Positions 27,931-36,041 are shown, counted from the first letter of the stretch. The stretch is DNA of 64,000 nucleotides from Anaerolineales bacterium (GCA_030583905.1 CP129481.1:2386136-2450135), one strand, 5' to 3'. Program-made: numbers and translations. Notes: a model not told the origin generated them from the sequence alone.

Positions 27931-29506
27931 TTTTACCGTCCATTGAAACTTCGATTTCCACTTCTGTTGCTTCAAGGCTGCGCCCCAGTTCACGGACGGC
28001 GGTTTGCAGGATGCTGTCCATGTTTGTGGATGCCCAGACCTTTGAAATGATGTCGCTTGCCAGTTTTTCCTGCGCTGCTGTGGAGCGGCTTTCCTCCACC
28101 AGACGCGCATTCTCCAGCGCAAGTGTCGCCTGTGCGGCGATCGATTCCACAATGTTCCTTTGCTCGCTCGTCCATTCGCCCGAGGATGCCATCTGGATCT
28201 GCCCGATGACCTGGTTGCGCAGCGACAGCGGGATTTCGATCAAATCATCTTCGGCGGCTTCACTGTCGCCGAGTGCATACTCAACCTTTTCATCCGTTGT
28301 AAGGGTGTGCCAGGCGTCCTGCAAATATTGACGCTGGGTTGCCTGCATTTCCAAAAGGCTTTGCTGCGCTTCCTGGAACAGGCGCGAATTCTCCATGGCG
28401 ATGGCGATCGCGTTTGCCATGTTCTGATAGGCATCCACATCCTGCGGAGGGAACGCATTCTCTTTGGTGGAGTGCATTTCCAAAGCGCCGAGCACGGTGT
28501 CGCCGATCATGAGCGGAAGGGCGATCTGCGAGCGTGTGTAGGGCAACAATGGATTATCGAGCCGCATCTGTTCACTGCTCTCGGCGACCTGTCCCGCCTT
28601 CGCCTGGATCGCCTTTGCGACCGTGTTCTTGCCTTTCACGTCCACGCGGTATTTGTTTTCCTTTAATACCCTGCCGGCTTCTCCGCTGGCTTCCTTGATC
28701 TCCGCCCAATTGCCGGATGGATCCAGCAGATAAAATGCAATGAAGTAGCCGCCGAACTCATTTTCGATGAGCTTGGCAGCGCGCGAGAACAGTTCATCAG
28801 GGTCAAGGATGGCGGTCACGGCGCGCCCGACCTCGTTGATACTTTTTAGCTGATAGGTGCGTGCCTGTACTCTGTTCTCGAGATTGTTCCGTTCCTGCGT
28901 CAGGGTGTTCAGCGTCGAGTCGATCTGTTGTTGTGCCGCAATAAACTCTTTCTCGAGCCGCTGGAAGCCCAGGATGATGACAGCGCCGAACATGATCATC
29001 GCCGCGCTGGCGCTGATCCAGTCTTCCAGGGTTGCCGGAGGGGCAAAGGGATTCAGGGGGATCACCTGTCCGATCAGCATCAGCCAGCCGAACAAAATGA
29101 AGGTGAAAATATCGAGCGCAACAGCAATGATGCCTATCCGAGGCGAGATCAGGATCGTCGCAAAGATGACCAGCGCCAAAAAGAAGAACAGGCTGTCGCC
29201 AAGGATGCCGTGCGTGATCAACTCGGCAATTCCAAGCACGTAAATGCTAAGCAGGAATACGCTCATGCGCGCCAGATACGAGAAGCGCACAACGGTCACG
29301 AGCCCGACCAGCAGGTAGGTTGTGATAAAGATGGCGTCAACGATCGGGCTGGTGGAGGCGCTCACAGCGGGGATCAAGGCTGCCGCGCCAAAGACCAACA
29401 CCCCGATCAAGAGCGGAAGCGCAAACCCCTCCCGCCAGTTTTTGTACAACTGACGAGTGGCGTCTTCCGGGTTTATGAATCGATCCTGGGAAGGGGTACT
29501 GCTCAT
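27920..29506 (-). CDS. Polytopic membrane GAF sensor without kinase (528 aa)
   Basis: About six helices in residues ~30-175, a coiled coil (IDSTLNTLTQERNNLENRVQARTYQLKSI), GAF1 (~225-365; YFIAFYLLDPSGNWAEIKEASGEAGRVLKENKYRV is more like the soluble and kinase GAFs than the membrane paralogues), a short GAF2 (~400-475, IPLSLRNQVIGQIQM) and the stub AQEKLASDIISKVWASTNMDSILQ. No catalytic output. It is the first membrane protein of the operon, and its start overlaps the preceding four-GAF gene by 4 nt. Confidence 0.86.
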   Translation of the reverse strand: MSSTPSQDRFINPEDATRQLYKNWREGFALPLLIGVLVFGAAALIPAVSASTSPIVDAIFITTYLLVGLVTVVRFSYLARMSVFLLSIYVLGIAELITHGILGDSLFFFLALVIFATILISPRIGIIAVALDIFTFILFGWLMLIGQVIPLNPFAPPATLEDWISASAAMIMFGAVIILGFQRLEKEFIAAQQQIDSTLNTLTQERNNLENRVQARTYQLKSINEVGRAVTAILDPDELFSRAAKLIENEFGGYFIAFYLLDPSGNWAEIKEASGEAGRVLKENKYRVDVKGKNTVAKAIQAKAGQVAESSEQMRLDNPLLPYTRSQIALPLMIGDTVLGALEMHSTKENAFPPQDVDAYQNMANAIAIAMENSRLFQEAQQSLLEMQATQRQYLQDAWHTLTTDEKVEYALGDSEAAEDDLIEIPLSLRNQVIGQIQMASSGEWTSEQRNIVESIAAQATLALENARLVEESRSTAAQEKLASDIISKVWASTNMDSILQTAVRELGRSLEATEVEIEVSMDGKNAE

Positions 29507-31701
29507 GATGGTGTATCTTTCGCTTCGGGACTGTCTTCAGGCTTGAGCTTGATCTTTGTGAACCGCGAACCCGTGATCCTGGTGATCTCGCTTGCCGTTG
29601 TCATCAGGATGGATTGAATATCCGTGGAGCGGCGGATCTTGCTCGTGGCTTCGTAGATCAGATGCTCGCGCTCCGATTGGGCGCGGATCTGTTCCAGCAG
29701 GCGCGCATTGGCAATGACCGCTGCCAGGCTGCCGCCAAGCGTGCCGAGCATTTCCTCGTCGTTTTCCGTGTAGGCGTCTGTTTGTTCGCTTTCCACATTT
29801 AGCACGCCGAGAAGTTCGTTCCGGTACACCAGCGGGACCGCCAGTTCCGACCGCGTGTTCGTGCTGACTTGAATATAGCGCGGGTCTTCACTTACATCGC
29901 GGATGCGCAGCGGGCGGCGGTGTGATGCAACCCAGCCCGTAATACCTTTGCCGACTTCCACTTGAACCGAGTGAAGCTCCTCCGCGTACCCGATGGATGC
30001 CTTGACCTCGAGCATTTTCTTGTCGCGGTCTGCAAGCAGGATCGCCACACGGTCGCCGCCGAGTGTGACCTGCAAGCCGTTGACCGCGCTTTCGAGCGCC
30101 TCCTCCAGTGTGGTCCCGGAGGCGGCGGTGGTGGTGATGTGATGCAACAGGCGATGCTGGGAGAGGTGTTCCTGGGTCTCCGCAAATAACTCGGTGTTGA
30201 CCACGGCAACAGCCAGCTGGTCGGCAAGGATTTGCAGGCTGCGGATATCGTCCTCGGTAAACGAGAACGGCTTGACGCTTTGAACATCCAACACGCCCAG
30301 GATGCGTTCACCGACGCGGAGCGGGATCGCCGCCTCCGCGCGCGTGTCCGGCAGCAGGGGATTGGGGTAGTAGGTGGCGTCCTTGCTGGTATCGCCCACC
30401 ACGAGCGCTTCGCCGCGCCCGCTGACAAAGCCGACAATGGACTTCGAGCCGACGCCGATCTTGTATCCCGCCCGTTTCATCTGCGCCCCGGCGTCGCCGG
30501 TCGCTTCGCGGATGACGGCAAACTCGCCGGGGATATCGCGCAGGAAGACAGCCGCATGATAGAACTCGAACCGCTCACGGATGAGATTGACCGCTTTGAT
30601 CAACAACTCGTCCAGGTCGAGCGAACCGCTGATGTCGCGCGCGATCTCTGCGGCGGTTTCGACCTGCAATGCCTTGCGCTTGCTTTCATTGAGCAGATGG
30701 GCGTTGTGAATTACACCCGCCACTTGTCCGGCGATGGTCGTGAAGAATTTCAGATCATCTTCGCTGAAGGCAAAATCGTTCTCGAGATCCTGGATGATCA
30801 ACGCGCCGATCGGGTTGTTCTGTATCAACATGGGGGCGCCCATCCACGAGTGCGGGAGCTTGCCAACCACTTTTGCGCCCAGTTCGGAAGCCCGTCGCGC
30901 GGTGTTTTCGACGAGCATCAACGGCTGGCGCGTGCGGATGAGGATGGATGTCAAGCCTTCGCCAAGGGGGAAGGAGTCAATGGAGATGACCTTTCCTTCC
31001 TCGTAGCTGAACGGTATGCTGATCGAATTGTTCTTTTCGTCGTACAGCGCCACGATCAGGTTATAGTCACCGATGATCTGGTGGATCTTCTCCAGCAGGT
31101 CCTGAAAGAAGCTTTGCAGGTCGTGCGTGGATGAAGTCAACTCGTTGATGGAGGCGAGCGCTTCGACCTCGCGCTGATGTTTTTTTGTCTGCTGCTCGGC
31201 GCCCGCGCGTTCAAGCGCAAGCGACATCAGCTCTGAAAAACCGCCATACGGGTGGACGAAAATGTTCTCCTGCTGTTTCGTCTCCACCAAAATGAACGCA
31301 GTCAGCACATCTCTTGTGTGGATCGGAATAAGCGCTGCACTGGAAAGATCGAGTTTATCCAAAACATCTTGAAGCACCCGCGGCGTTGTATTCCTGTTCG
31401 ATGCCGCGAGGAATGGTTCATGCGTGATGAAGTGTTTCAGGTCGTCCACATTGAAGCGGATGCCTTCCGGTGCGGACTCTACCGATGTCTCCGTGATCAG
31501 GAAACTTTCATCCTCTTTAGTGAACAGAAAGGTGCGATAGGGGGAGTTCTTGAGTATCTGCCCGCCTGCTTTCAGGATGTCCGCTTCGCTGGCTGCTTCC
31601 ATGATGAACCGGCTCGAACGGTTGATGCGTTCAAGCTCCCGGATGTCGACCTGATTCGTTTGTGTGGCATCAGGTGTGGGCGGCGTTGGATGCGTTGCCA
31701 T
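29503..31701 (-). CDS. Soluble four-GAF protein without output domain
   Basis: 732 residues, no membrane segment. Four GAF-like units lie at ~20-175 (divergent, FLFTKEDESFLITETS), ~180-345 (LIVALYDEKNNSISIPFSYEEG), ~355-510 (FYHAAVFLRDIPGEFAVIREATGDAGAQMKRAG; very close to the last GAF of the hybrid kinase) and ~520-680 (VAILLADRDKKMLEVKASIGYAEE, ELAVPLVYRNELLGVLNVES), followed by the stub EREHLIYEATSKIRRSTDIQSILMTTASEITRITGS. It has no enzymatic domain and is likely a cytoplasmic signal integrator or scaffold. It follows the two single-domain receivers by 7 nt. Confidence 0.86.
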   Translation of the reverse strand: MATHPTPPTPDATQTNQVDIRELERINRSSRFIMEAASEADILKAGGQILKNSPYRTFLFTKEDESFLITETSVESAPEGIRFNVDDLKHFITHEPFLAASNRNTTPRVLQDVLDKLDLSSAALIPIHTRDVLTAFILVETKQQENIFVHPYGGFSELMSLALERAGAEQQTKKHQREVEALASINELTSSTHDLQSFFQDLLEKIHQIIGDYNLIVALYDEKNNSISIPFSYEEGKVISIDSFPLGEGLTSILIRTRQPLMLVENTARRASELGAKVVGKLPHSWMGAPMLIQNNPIGALIIQDLENDFAFSEDDLKFFTTIAGQVAGVIHNAHLLNESKRKALQVETAAEIARDISGSLDLDELLIKAVNLIRERFEFYHAAVFLRDIPGEFAVIREATGDAGAQMKRAGYKIGVGSKSIVGFVSGRGEALVVGDTSKDATYYPNPLLPDTRAEAAIPLRVGERILGVLDVQSVKPFSFTEDDIRSLQILADQLAVAVVNTELFAETQEHLSQHRLLHHITTTAASGTTLEEALESAVNGLQVTLGGDRVAILLADRDKKMLEVKASIGYAEELHSVQVEVGKGITGWVASHRRPLRIRDVSEDPRYIQVSTNTRSELAVPLVYRNELLGVLNVESEQTDAYTENDEEMLGTLGGSLAAVIANARLLEQIRAQSEREHLIYEATSKIRRSTDIQSILMTTASEITRITGSRFTKIKLKPEDSPEAKDTPS

Positions 31702-31708
31702 TGGGGAC

Positions 31709-32167
31709 TTAACTGTACTCCCAGACAGGTTCCCCGTTTAAGATACGGCGAATCTGGTCCGGGAAGCGGTCAGGGTCGAGCGGTTTGCCCAAAAAGCCGT
31801 CGAAACCGGAGTCCTGCGCTTTTTTCATCTGCTCCAGGCTGGCTTCGGCGGTAACGGCAATGATCGGTACGCTCTTAAAGCGCTCCGACGCGCGGATCTT
31901 TTTCAGGGCGCCGTAGCCGTCTTCGTATGGCAGGCGGATGTCCATCAGGATCAGGTCGAGGCGGGGCAGGGTGTCGGCATACTCGACCACTTCATAGCCC
32001 GATGTTTTCCATTCGCAATGAATGCCCAGATACCCGAGCATGCGGGCGATCAGCACGAAGTTGGAGACGTTGTCCTCCACGACAAGCACCGCCGCGTCCT
32101 TTGGGATGGTGGGCTTGCGGATGGGCTGCGTATCGGAAACTGCAGGCGTTTGCTCGTGTTCAGGCAT
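31709..32167 (-). CDS. Single-domain response regulator (receiver only)
   Basis: 152 residues: about 25 variable residues and then one receiver (AVLVVEDNVSNFVLIARML acidic pocket, phospho-Asp in LILMDIRLPYEDGYGALKKIR, IIAVTAEAS, and GFDGFLGKPLDPDRFPDQI with the conserved Lys). There is no effector domain, so it either shuttles phosphate in a relay or acts by binding a partner, as CheY and Spo0F do. Its start overlaps the upstream receiver gene by 8 nt. Confidence 0.9.
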   Translation of the reverse strand: MPEHEQTPAVSDTQPIRKPTIPKDAAVLVVEDNVSNFVLIARMLGYLGIHCEWKTSGYEVVEYADTLPRLDLILMDIRLPYEDGYGALKKIRASERFKSVPIIAVTAEASLEQMKKAQDSGFDGFLGKPLDPDRFPDQIRRILNGEPVWEYS

Positions 32168-32552
32168 TTGTGCTCCTTACGATAAACCGCTCGATCTGCT
32201 CGGCGAGCGTATCAATGTCAATCGGTTTTTGGATGTAGCCGTCGCACCCCGCTTCCAACGATCGTTCGCGGTCGCCGCGCATTACATTTGCAGTCACTGC
32301 GATGATGGGGATCTTCGAGTAACGTTCGATCTGTTTGATGCGGGCGGTCAGCGTGTAGCCGTCCATATCCGGCATGTTGATATCCATCAGGATGAGATCA
32401 ACCGCTGCATCCCCAAGTTTTTCGATGGCTTGCGCGGCATTTGCCGCTTCCACAAGCGAATACCCCTCTGCCGTCAACACCCTGCGGATCAGGTTTCGAT
32501 TCTCAGGATTATCCTCGACATACAAGATAGTGCCTTTTACAAATTCAGACAT
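32160..32552 (-). CDS. Single-domain response regulator (receiver only)
   Basis: 130 residues, one receiver: ILYVEDNPENRNLIRRVL acidic pocket, phospho-Asp in LILMDINMPDMDGYTLTARIK, IIAVTANVMRGD, and GCDGYIQKPIDIDTLAEQI with the conserved Lys. No output domain. The second single-domain receiver follows with an 8-nt overlap. It is the first gene of the 26.7-kb operon, 70 nt downstream of an extended -10 promoter. A GGAG motif lies about 13 nt before the ATG. Confidence 0.9.
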   Translation of the reverse strand: MSEFVKGTILYVEDNPENRNLIRRVLTAEGYSLVEAANAAQAIEKLGDAAVDLILMDINMPDMDGYTLTARIKQIERYSKIPIIAVTANVMRGDRERSLEAGCDGYIQKPIDIDTLAEQIERFIVRSTNA

Positions 32553-32621
32553 GTTCTGGTTTTACTCCAGCGTGAATTGTACTTTTAAGGCAAAAATATA
32601 TACATAACAGCTACCTTACAA

Positions 32622-32630
32622 AGTATAGCA
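32622..32630 (-). promoter_or_regulatory. Extended -10 promoter of the 16-gene operon
   Basis: Read on the minus strand, TGCTATACT is an extended -10 element (TGn plus TATACT), which does not need a strong -35 box. Transcription would begin near 32615, leaving a leader of about 63 nt before the first receiver gene. No equally good promoter is visible inside the operon, but weak internal ones cannot be excluded. Confidence 0.5.
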
Positions 32631-32760
32631 TGGCAAAAAGACGGAAATTGTCATTAATGCCTCTTCCCGTCATGGCTCGGACAGGATACACTTGCAATAT
32701 GGGTTTCTCCAAGCGACGCAAGTGGAGAGTGACGCGCATTGCAAAGGAAGCCGGTGCAAC

Positions 32761-32982
32761 GTGACGGAAGAAAATGATCTTTCTGAACCAGAAAAGGCGG
32801 GCGTGAAAAAACACTTCAGGCGCGGACCATCGAGGGCGGAAAAGTTGGACATATTACGACGCCTTTTCAGGAAATATTCATTAAGCGCACTGTCGAAGTG
32901 GGAAACGATCGACATTCTAAAACGCTTTGTCCGAAAATTATCCGCGGCTGAAAGCGAGCATGGGGAAGCGGACGACAAATAA
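32761..32982 (+). CDS. Small basic helical protein, unknown function
   Basis: A GTG at 32761 gives 73 residues, MTEENDLSEPEKAG and then a basic region rich in predicted helix (EKLDILRRLFRKYSLSALSKW, DILKRFVRKLSA) ending in an acidic tail. The frame is open from 32692, so an earlier start is possible. GGAAG lies about 13 nt before the GTG. No family recognised. It lies between the divergent operon promoter and the tRNA. The repeated DILxRxxRK pattern suggests two amphipathic helices. It may be a small regulator or an accidental ORF. Confidence 0.4.
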   Translation: MTEENDLSEPEKAGVKKHFRRGPSRAEKLDILRRLFRKYSLSALSKWETIDILKRFVRKLSAAESEHGEADDK

Positions 32983-33039
32983 CGGGATATAAAAACGCCG
33001 CCGTTTGCCACTTGTGACTGCAACGACGACGTTCATAAG

Positions 33040-33110
33040 AGCGGGTGGCGGGAATCGAACCCGCGTATTGTGCTTGGGAAGCACATGTTCTACCACTGAA
33101 CTACACCCGC
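33040..33110 (-). tRNA. tRNA-Gly (anticodon CCC)
   Basis: On the minus strand the sequence folds into a full cloverleaf: 7-bp acceptor stem GCGGGTG/CACCCGC, D arm GTTC/GAAC, anticodon stem TGTGC/GCACA with loop TTCCCAA (anticodon CCC, reads GGG), T arm GCGGG/CCCGC with loop TTCGATT, and discriminator U, as usual for glycine. The 3' CCA is not encoded. Length 71 nt. Confidence 0.95.
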
Positions 33111-33196
33111 ATATGCTGTTGTGGACGGGGATTATACGCCACGCGAAACATTCCCGCAAGATGGATGACGATCCGCGCGCATCACCCCGGACCCGG

Positions 33197-34237
33197 TCAC
33201 TGCTTGCGTTTCAGGAGCAGGTTCGCCAGTTCGAGCATGGCTGCGCCCGCCTCGCCGCGCGGATCGGCTTGCTTGAGATATTCCAATGCCTTTTGCGTCT
33301 GCGCCGCGGACATGTTCTCCGCGTACTCGCGCGCGCCCTCCTCTTCCAGCAGGGATGCGATCTCTCCGACCTCGTCCGCAGCGATGGGACCCTGCCGCCA
33401 GCGCCTGGCGAATCCACCTTTCTTTTCAAGCGCGAACAGCACGGGTAACGAGTTCTTTCCCTCCACGAGATCGCTCGCCGCGGATTTCCCCGTCACGGAT
33501 TCGTCGCCCCAGATGCCGAGAATATCGTCCTGCACTTGAAACGCCAGCCCAAGGTGATATCCGGACAGGCGGTATGCTTCCAATCTTTCGTTTTGCGCAT
33601 AGCCAAGAAGGGCGCCGATATGGGTACAGGCAGAGAGCAGGGAGGAGGTCTTCCCGCCGATCATTGCCCAGTAATCTTCGAGTTTTATGTCTGTGCGTTC
33701 CTCAAAGGACATGTCCAAAAATTGACCGCGCGTCAGGTCGAGACAGCAGCTGCTGAGGATGTTCGCCGCCTTGACGACGATCTCGGGCGGATAATGCATT
33801 GCCAGATCCAGAATGGACTGGTTGGCAATTACGAACAACGCATCGCCGACATTGATCGCCATGGGCGCGCCCCAGATCGTCCATGCCGTTTTTCTGCCGC
33901 GCCTCAATTCAGAATTGTCTTGAATATCATCATGAACGAGCGAGAAATTGTGGATCAGTTCAATTGCCGCGGCAGCTGAAATTGCGTGTAGCCAATTATT
34001 ACTAGTGCCTTTTTCTTCAATACTTTCATCATTAACAGAAGACATTGCCAACAGCGTCAACAGCGGGCGGATGCGTTTCCCCGCCGCAAGCGGACCTGCG
34101 CCTTCACCCGTCCAACCCATATGATAGGTGAGCATGTCGTGGAACGGTTTCGTGTTGGGCTGGTCGAGCCGACCTACCTGGCGCTTCAGTTCTTCTTCTA
34201 TGGCTTCCAGCATGGATTGTTGGAGTTGTTTGGTCAT
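33197..34237 (-). CDS. Polyprenyl (geranylgeranyl/farnesyl-type) diphosphate synthase
   Basis: 346 residues with all hallmarks of trans-isoprenyl diphosphate synthases: GKRIRP (53-58), first aspartate-rich motif LVHDDIQD (D103, D104, D107), RRGRKTAW, a GGKT motif, and second aspartate-rich motif FQVQDDILGIWGD (from D237). It condenses isopentenyl diphosphate with allylic diphosphates for quinone, carotenoid or lipid precursors. Chain length cannot be fixed; the residues before the first motif (HNFSL) resemble short to medium-chain enzymes. The gene overlaps the HAD gene by 4 nt (ATGA), so they are translated together. Confidence 0.92.
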   Translation of the reverse strand: MTKQLQQSMLEAIEEELKRQVGRLDQPNTKPFHDMLTYHMGWTGEGAGPLAAGKRIRPLLTLLAMSSVNDESIEEKGTSNNWLHAISAAAAIELIHNFSLVHDDIQDNSELRRGRKTAWTIWGAPMAINVGDALFVIANQSILDLAMHYPPEIVVKAANILSSCCLDLTRGQFLDMSFEERTDIKLEDYWAMIGGKTSSLLSACTHIGALLGYAQNERLEAYRLSGYHLGLAFQVQDDILGIWGDESVTGKSAASDLVEGKNSLPVLFALEKKGGFARRWRQGPIAADEVGEIASLLEEEGAREYAENMSAAQTQKALEYLKQADPRGEAGAAMLELANLLLKRKQ

Positions 34238-34857
34238 GGTGTGATCCCGTGAATGTTGAGATGGAGCAGTTCACCCCGCAATTGAGAAGGGGAGTGGTAG
34301 TGAATTGCCTTGAAACCAAGCGAGCGCGCCGCTTCGATATTGGGCAGGGAGTCGTCAATGAACAGGCATTCATGCGCCTGACGTCCGATCCGTTCGAGAG
34401 TCAATTCGAAGATGGCGGGATCCGGTTTGATCAGTCCGTGTTCGCCCGAGATGATCATGTCATCGAACAGGTTCAGGAAGGAATGCTGCTTGCGGATCAG
34501 TTCAAATTTCTCGGCGGAGAAGTTGCTCAGCAGATACAGGGACCAGCCCGCCCGTTTCAGTTCGCGGGCGATCTGGATGGTCCCGTCATGTGTGCCGGTG
34601 ATGCTTTCCTGCCAGTGGGTGTCATATGCCTGGATCAAACGCGCGTGCTGCGGGAATTGGCGCGAAAGTTCGGCGACGCCCTCACGGAATGGACGTCCGG
34701 CATCCTGTTGGGCGTTCCACTCGGAGAAGCGGATCTGCTCGAGGAAAGAGTCAACCGCTTGCGGGTCCGGGAGGAGGCGCTGGTACAGGGCGCGGGCATC
34801 CCAGCCGAGCAACACGTTCCCCAGATCGAAGATGATGGTGTTCATGGAGATTGTCAT
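34234..34857 (-). CDS. HAD-superfamily (IA) phosphatase, YihX-like
   Basis: 207 residues. Motif I is FDLGNVLLGWD, with the nucleophile Asp followed by DLGNV as in YihX-like HAD hydrolases; motif II is LLSNFSAEKF, motif III the Lys in GLIKPDPAIF, and motif IV FIDDSLPNIEAA. Cap domain at ~15-85. It probably dephosphorylates a small sugar phosphate or similar metabolite in the cytoplasm. ATG at 34857 is used; MNTIIFDLG at 34845 is an alternative start. The 4-nt overlap with the prenyl synthase hints at, but does not prove, a link to isoprenoid diphosphate turnover. Confidence 0.85.
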   Translation of the reverse strand: MTISMNTIIFDLGNVLLGWDARALYQRLLPDPQAVDSFLEQIRFSEWNAQQDAGRPFREGVAELSRQFPQHARLIQAYDTHWQESITGTHDGTIQIARELKRAGWSLYLLSNFSAEKFELIRKQHSFLNLFDDMIISGEHGLIKPDPAIFELTLERIGRQAHECLFIDDSLPNIEAARSLGFKAIHYHSPSQLRGELLHLNIHGITP

Positions 34858-34896
34858 TCTGACGGAATATTTTATCCGAAGAATGTAAAACTGGCG

Positions 34897-34902
34897 GTAT
34901 AA
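34897..34902 (+). promoter_or_regulatory. -10 box for the 140-aa hypothetical gene
   Basis: TATAAT at 34897-34902, 40 nt before the GTG start at 34943, which also has GGAGAAG as a ribosome binding site. It lies in the divergent gap opposite the HAD gene. Confidence 0.5.
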
Positions 34903-34942
34903 TCGCGCATTTGTACGCCATATTTAAAATTGGAGAAGTGTT

Positions 34943-35365
34943 GTGAGCCGCGTGATTAACCCTGATTCTGTCGGAAAAGAACGAACCCGCCTGTCGAAAT
35001 CCATTGTGCTGTGCATCCGTGAACTGGCGAAGCAAACAACTGTGACGCCCGAGTCGAAGGACCTGGCGGCGTTCATCGCGCTGGCGCTGCAATCCATTGC
35101 GGACGGGATCGATGTGTCCGTTGTGGCGTGGGAGAAGCGCGATTATTGGGTGAAGGCGGACCGCTTCCGCATGGAGTGGATGTGGGCGGGGCAGGTTGCC
35201 GCCAAGATGAAGGAGGCGGTGCTGGGCGATGACTGGGCGGCGATCGCAATGCTGATGCCGCAGATCGCGCAGAAGTTCAGCAAGATCGTGGTATCGGACA
35301 ATCACAGACTGGGCAAGCCGTGGACGGGGGCGTATACATTGCTGGCATTGCATCAGAAGTTGTAA
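34943..35365 (+). CDS. Conserved-looking soluble hypothetical protein (140 aa)
   Basis: GTG start with GGAGAAG 5 nt upstream. A predicted all-helical protein with tryptophan-rich central part (VAWEKRDYWVKADRFRMEWMWAGQ) and no membrane segment. I do not recognise a family. It stands alone, with its own -10 box and a strong terminator shared with the converging SET-domain gene. The clean start, good codon use and isolated transcription unit make it a real gene. Confidence 0.75.
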   Translation: MSRVINPDSVGKERTRLSKSIVLCIRELAKQTTVTPESKDLAAFIALALQSIADGIDVSVVAWEKRDYWVKADRFRMEWMWAGQVAAKMKEAVLGDDWAAIAMLMPQIAQKFSKIVVSDNHRLGKPWTGAYTLLALHQKL

Positions 35366-35382
35366 GGATCTGAAATTACGAT

Positions 35383-35420
35383 ACAAAAAACTCCGAGTTT
35401 CAGGCTCGGAGTTTTTTTGT
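35383..35420. terminator. Bidirectional intrinsic terminator
   Basis: CTCCGAG (35391-35397) and CTCGGAG (35405-35411) form a perfect 7-bp stem, with AAAAAA before and TTTTTTT after, so it serves both the 140-aa gene (+) and the SET-domain gene (-). Confidence 0.9.
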
Positions 35421-35424
35421 TTGT

Positions 35425-35913
35425 TCACTTGAGATTTTTGATATGTTCTTCGGTGTTGTTGAGCAGTTCGATCATCATCTCGCGGATGTGCGGATTGAGG
35501 TAATGGTTCTCCAGCGTGGAGAGCGGCAGGAAGCGCGCGCCCGCGACGACGTGGATGCAGTTCGACGCGCCGCACAGACAGATGAAAGGCGCCTGCATCT
35601 CCCATTCGGTGGAGGGATAGAAGAAGTACAACTCTTCGCCCTTTTCGATATCGCGGCGGGCGATCATCAGCATGCGCTCGGTGTCGAGAATGACGTTCGG
35701 GTCGCAGGAGTGGTTGAGCGCGGCGAGCTTGCCGACGTGGGTGTGCCTGTCGCGCGCGATCTGCACAGTGAAGCGGTTGGGCTTGTCCATGATGTTCTCG
35801 TTCGGCATGGGGCAGATCACATCGCCTCTTTTGTACGCCTGCTTCGTGACCAATGTTTTAAATTTGTTTTCCGATTTAACGGCAAGTGTTTCCATTGCAG
35901 TGGTTGTTGACAT
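35425..35913 (-). CDS. SET-domain protein (putative lysine methyltransferase)
   Basis: 162 residues. The second half holds the signature SET core LAALNHSCDPNV (N-H-S-C), GEELYFFYPSTEWEM (the G-E-E-L-xx-x-Y motif) and a post-SET-like cysteine cluster FICLCGASNCI. Such proteins transfer methyl groups from S-adenosylmethionine to lysine, but small bacterial members are mostly uncharacterised and the substrate is unknown. The first 40-50 residues are the split N-terminal SET part. The start at 35913 (MSTTTAM) is preferred over the one at 35931 because AAGGAGAG lies just before it. It has its own promoter and terminator. Confidence 0.8.
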   Translation of the reverse strand: MSTTTAMETLAVKSENKFKTLVTKQAYKRGDVICPMPNENIMDKPNRFTVQIARDRHTHVGKLAALNHSCDPNVILDTERMLMIARRDIEKGEELYFFYPSTEWEMQAPFICLCGASNCIHVVAGARFLPLSTLENHYLNPHIREMMIELLNNTEEHIKNLK

Positions 35914-35962
35914 AACTCTCTCCTTGTTCATGCATTGATAAACATATCAAACATCACTGCAT

Positions 35963-35990
35963 AGTATAGCAACAATGAAATTAATTACAA
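35963..35990 (-). promoter_or_regulatory. Promoter of the SET-domain gene
   Basis: On the minus strand TTGTAA (35985-35990) and TATACT (35963-35968) are separated by 16 nt, a good sigma-70-type promoter about 50 nt before the gene start. Confidence 0.55.
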
Positions 35991-36041
35991 GATATAAACA
36001 TGTTTGCTGTAAAAATTTTAAGGTTATAGGTTAATCGCATA

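Noticed and set aside
26272..28152. Longer 626-residue version of the GAF protein
   Set aside because: The extra 74 residues overlap the upstream gene in another frame and have shadow-like composition; the ATG at 27930 fits its paralogues.
32699..32764. 21-codon ORF starting MGFSKRRKWRV before the small basic protein
   Set aside because: No ribosome binding site and no conserved feature; could be a coupled mini-ORF but evidence is too thin.
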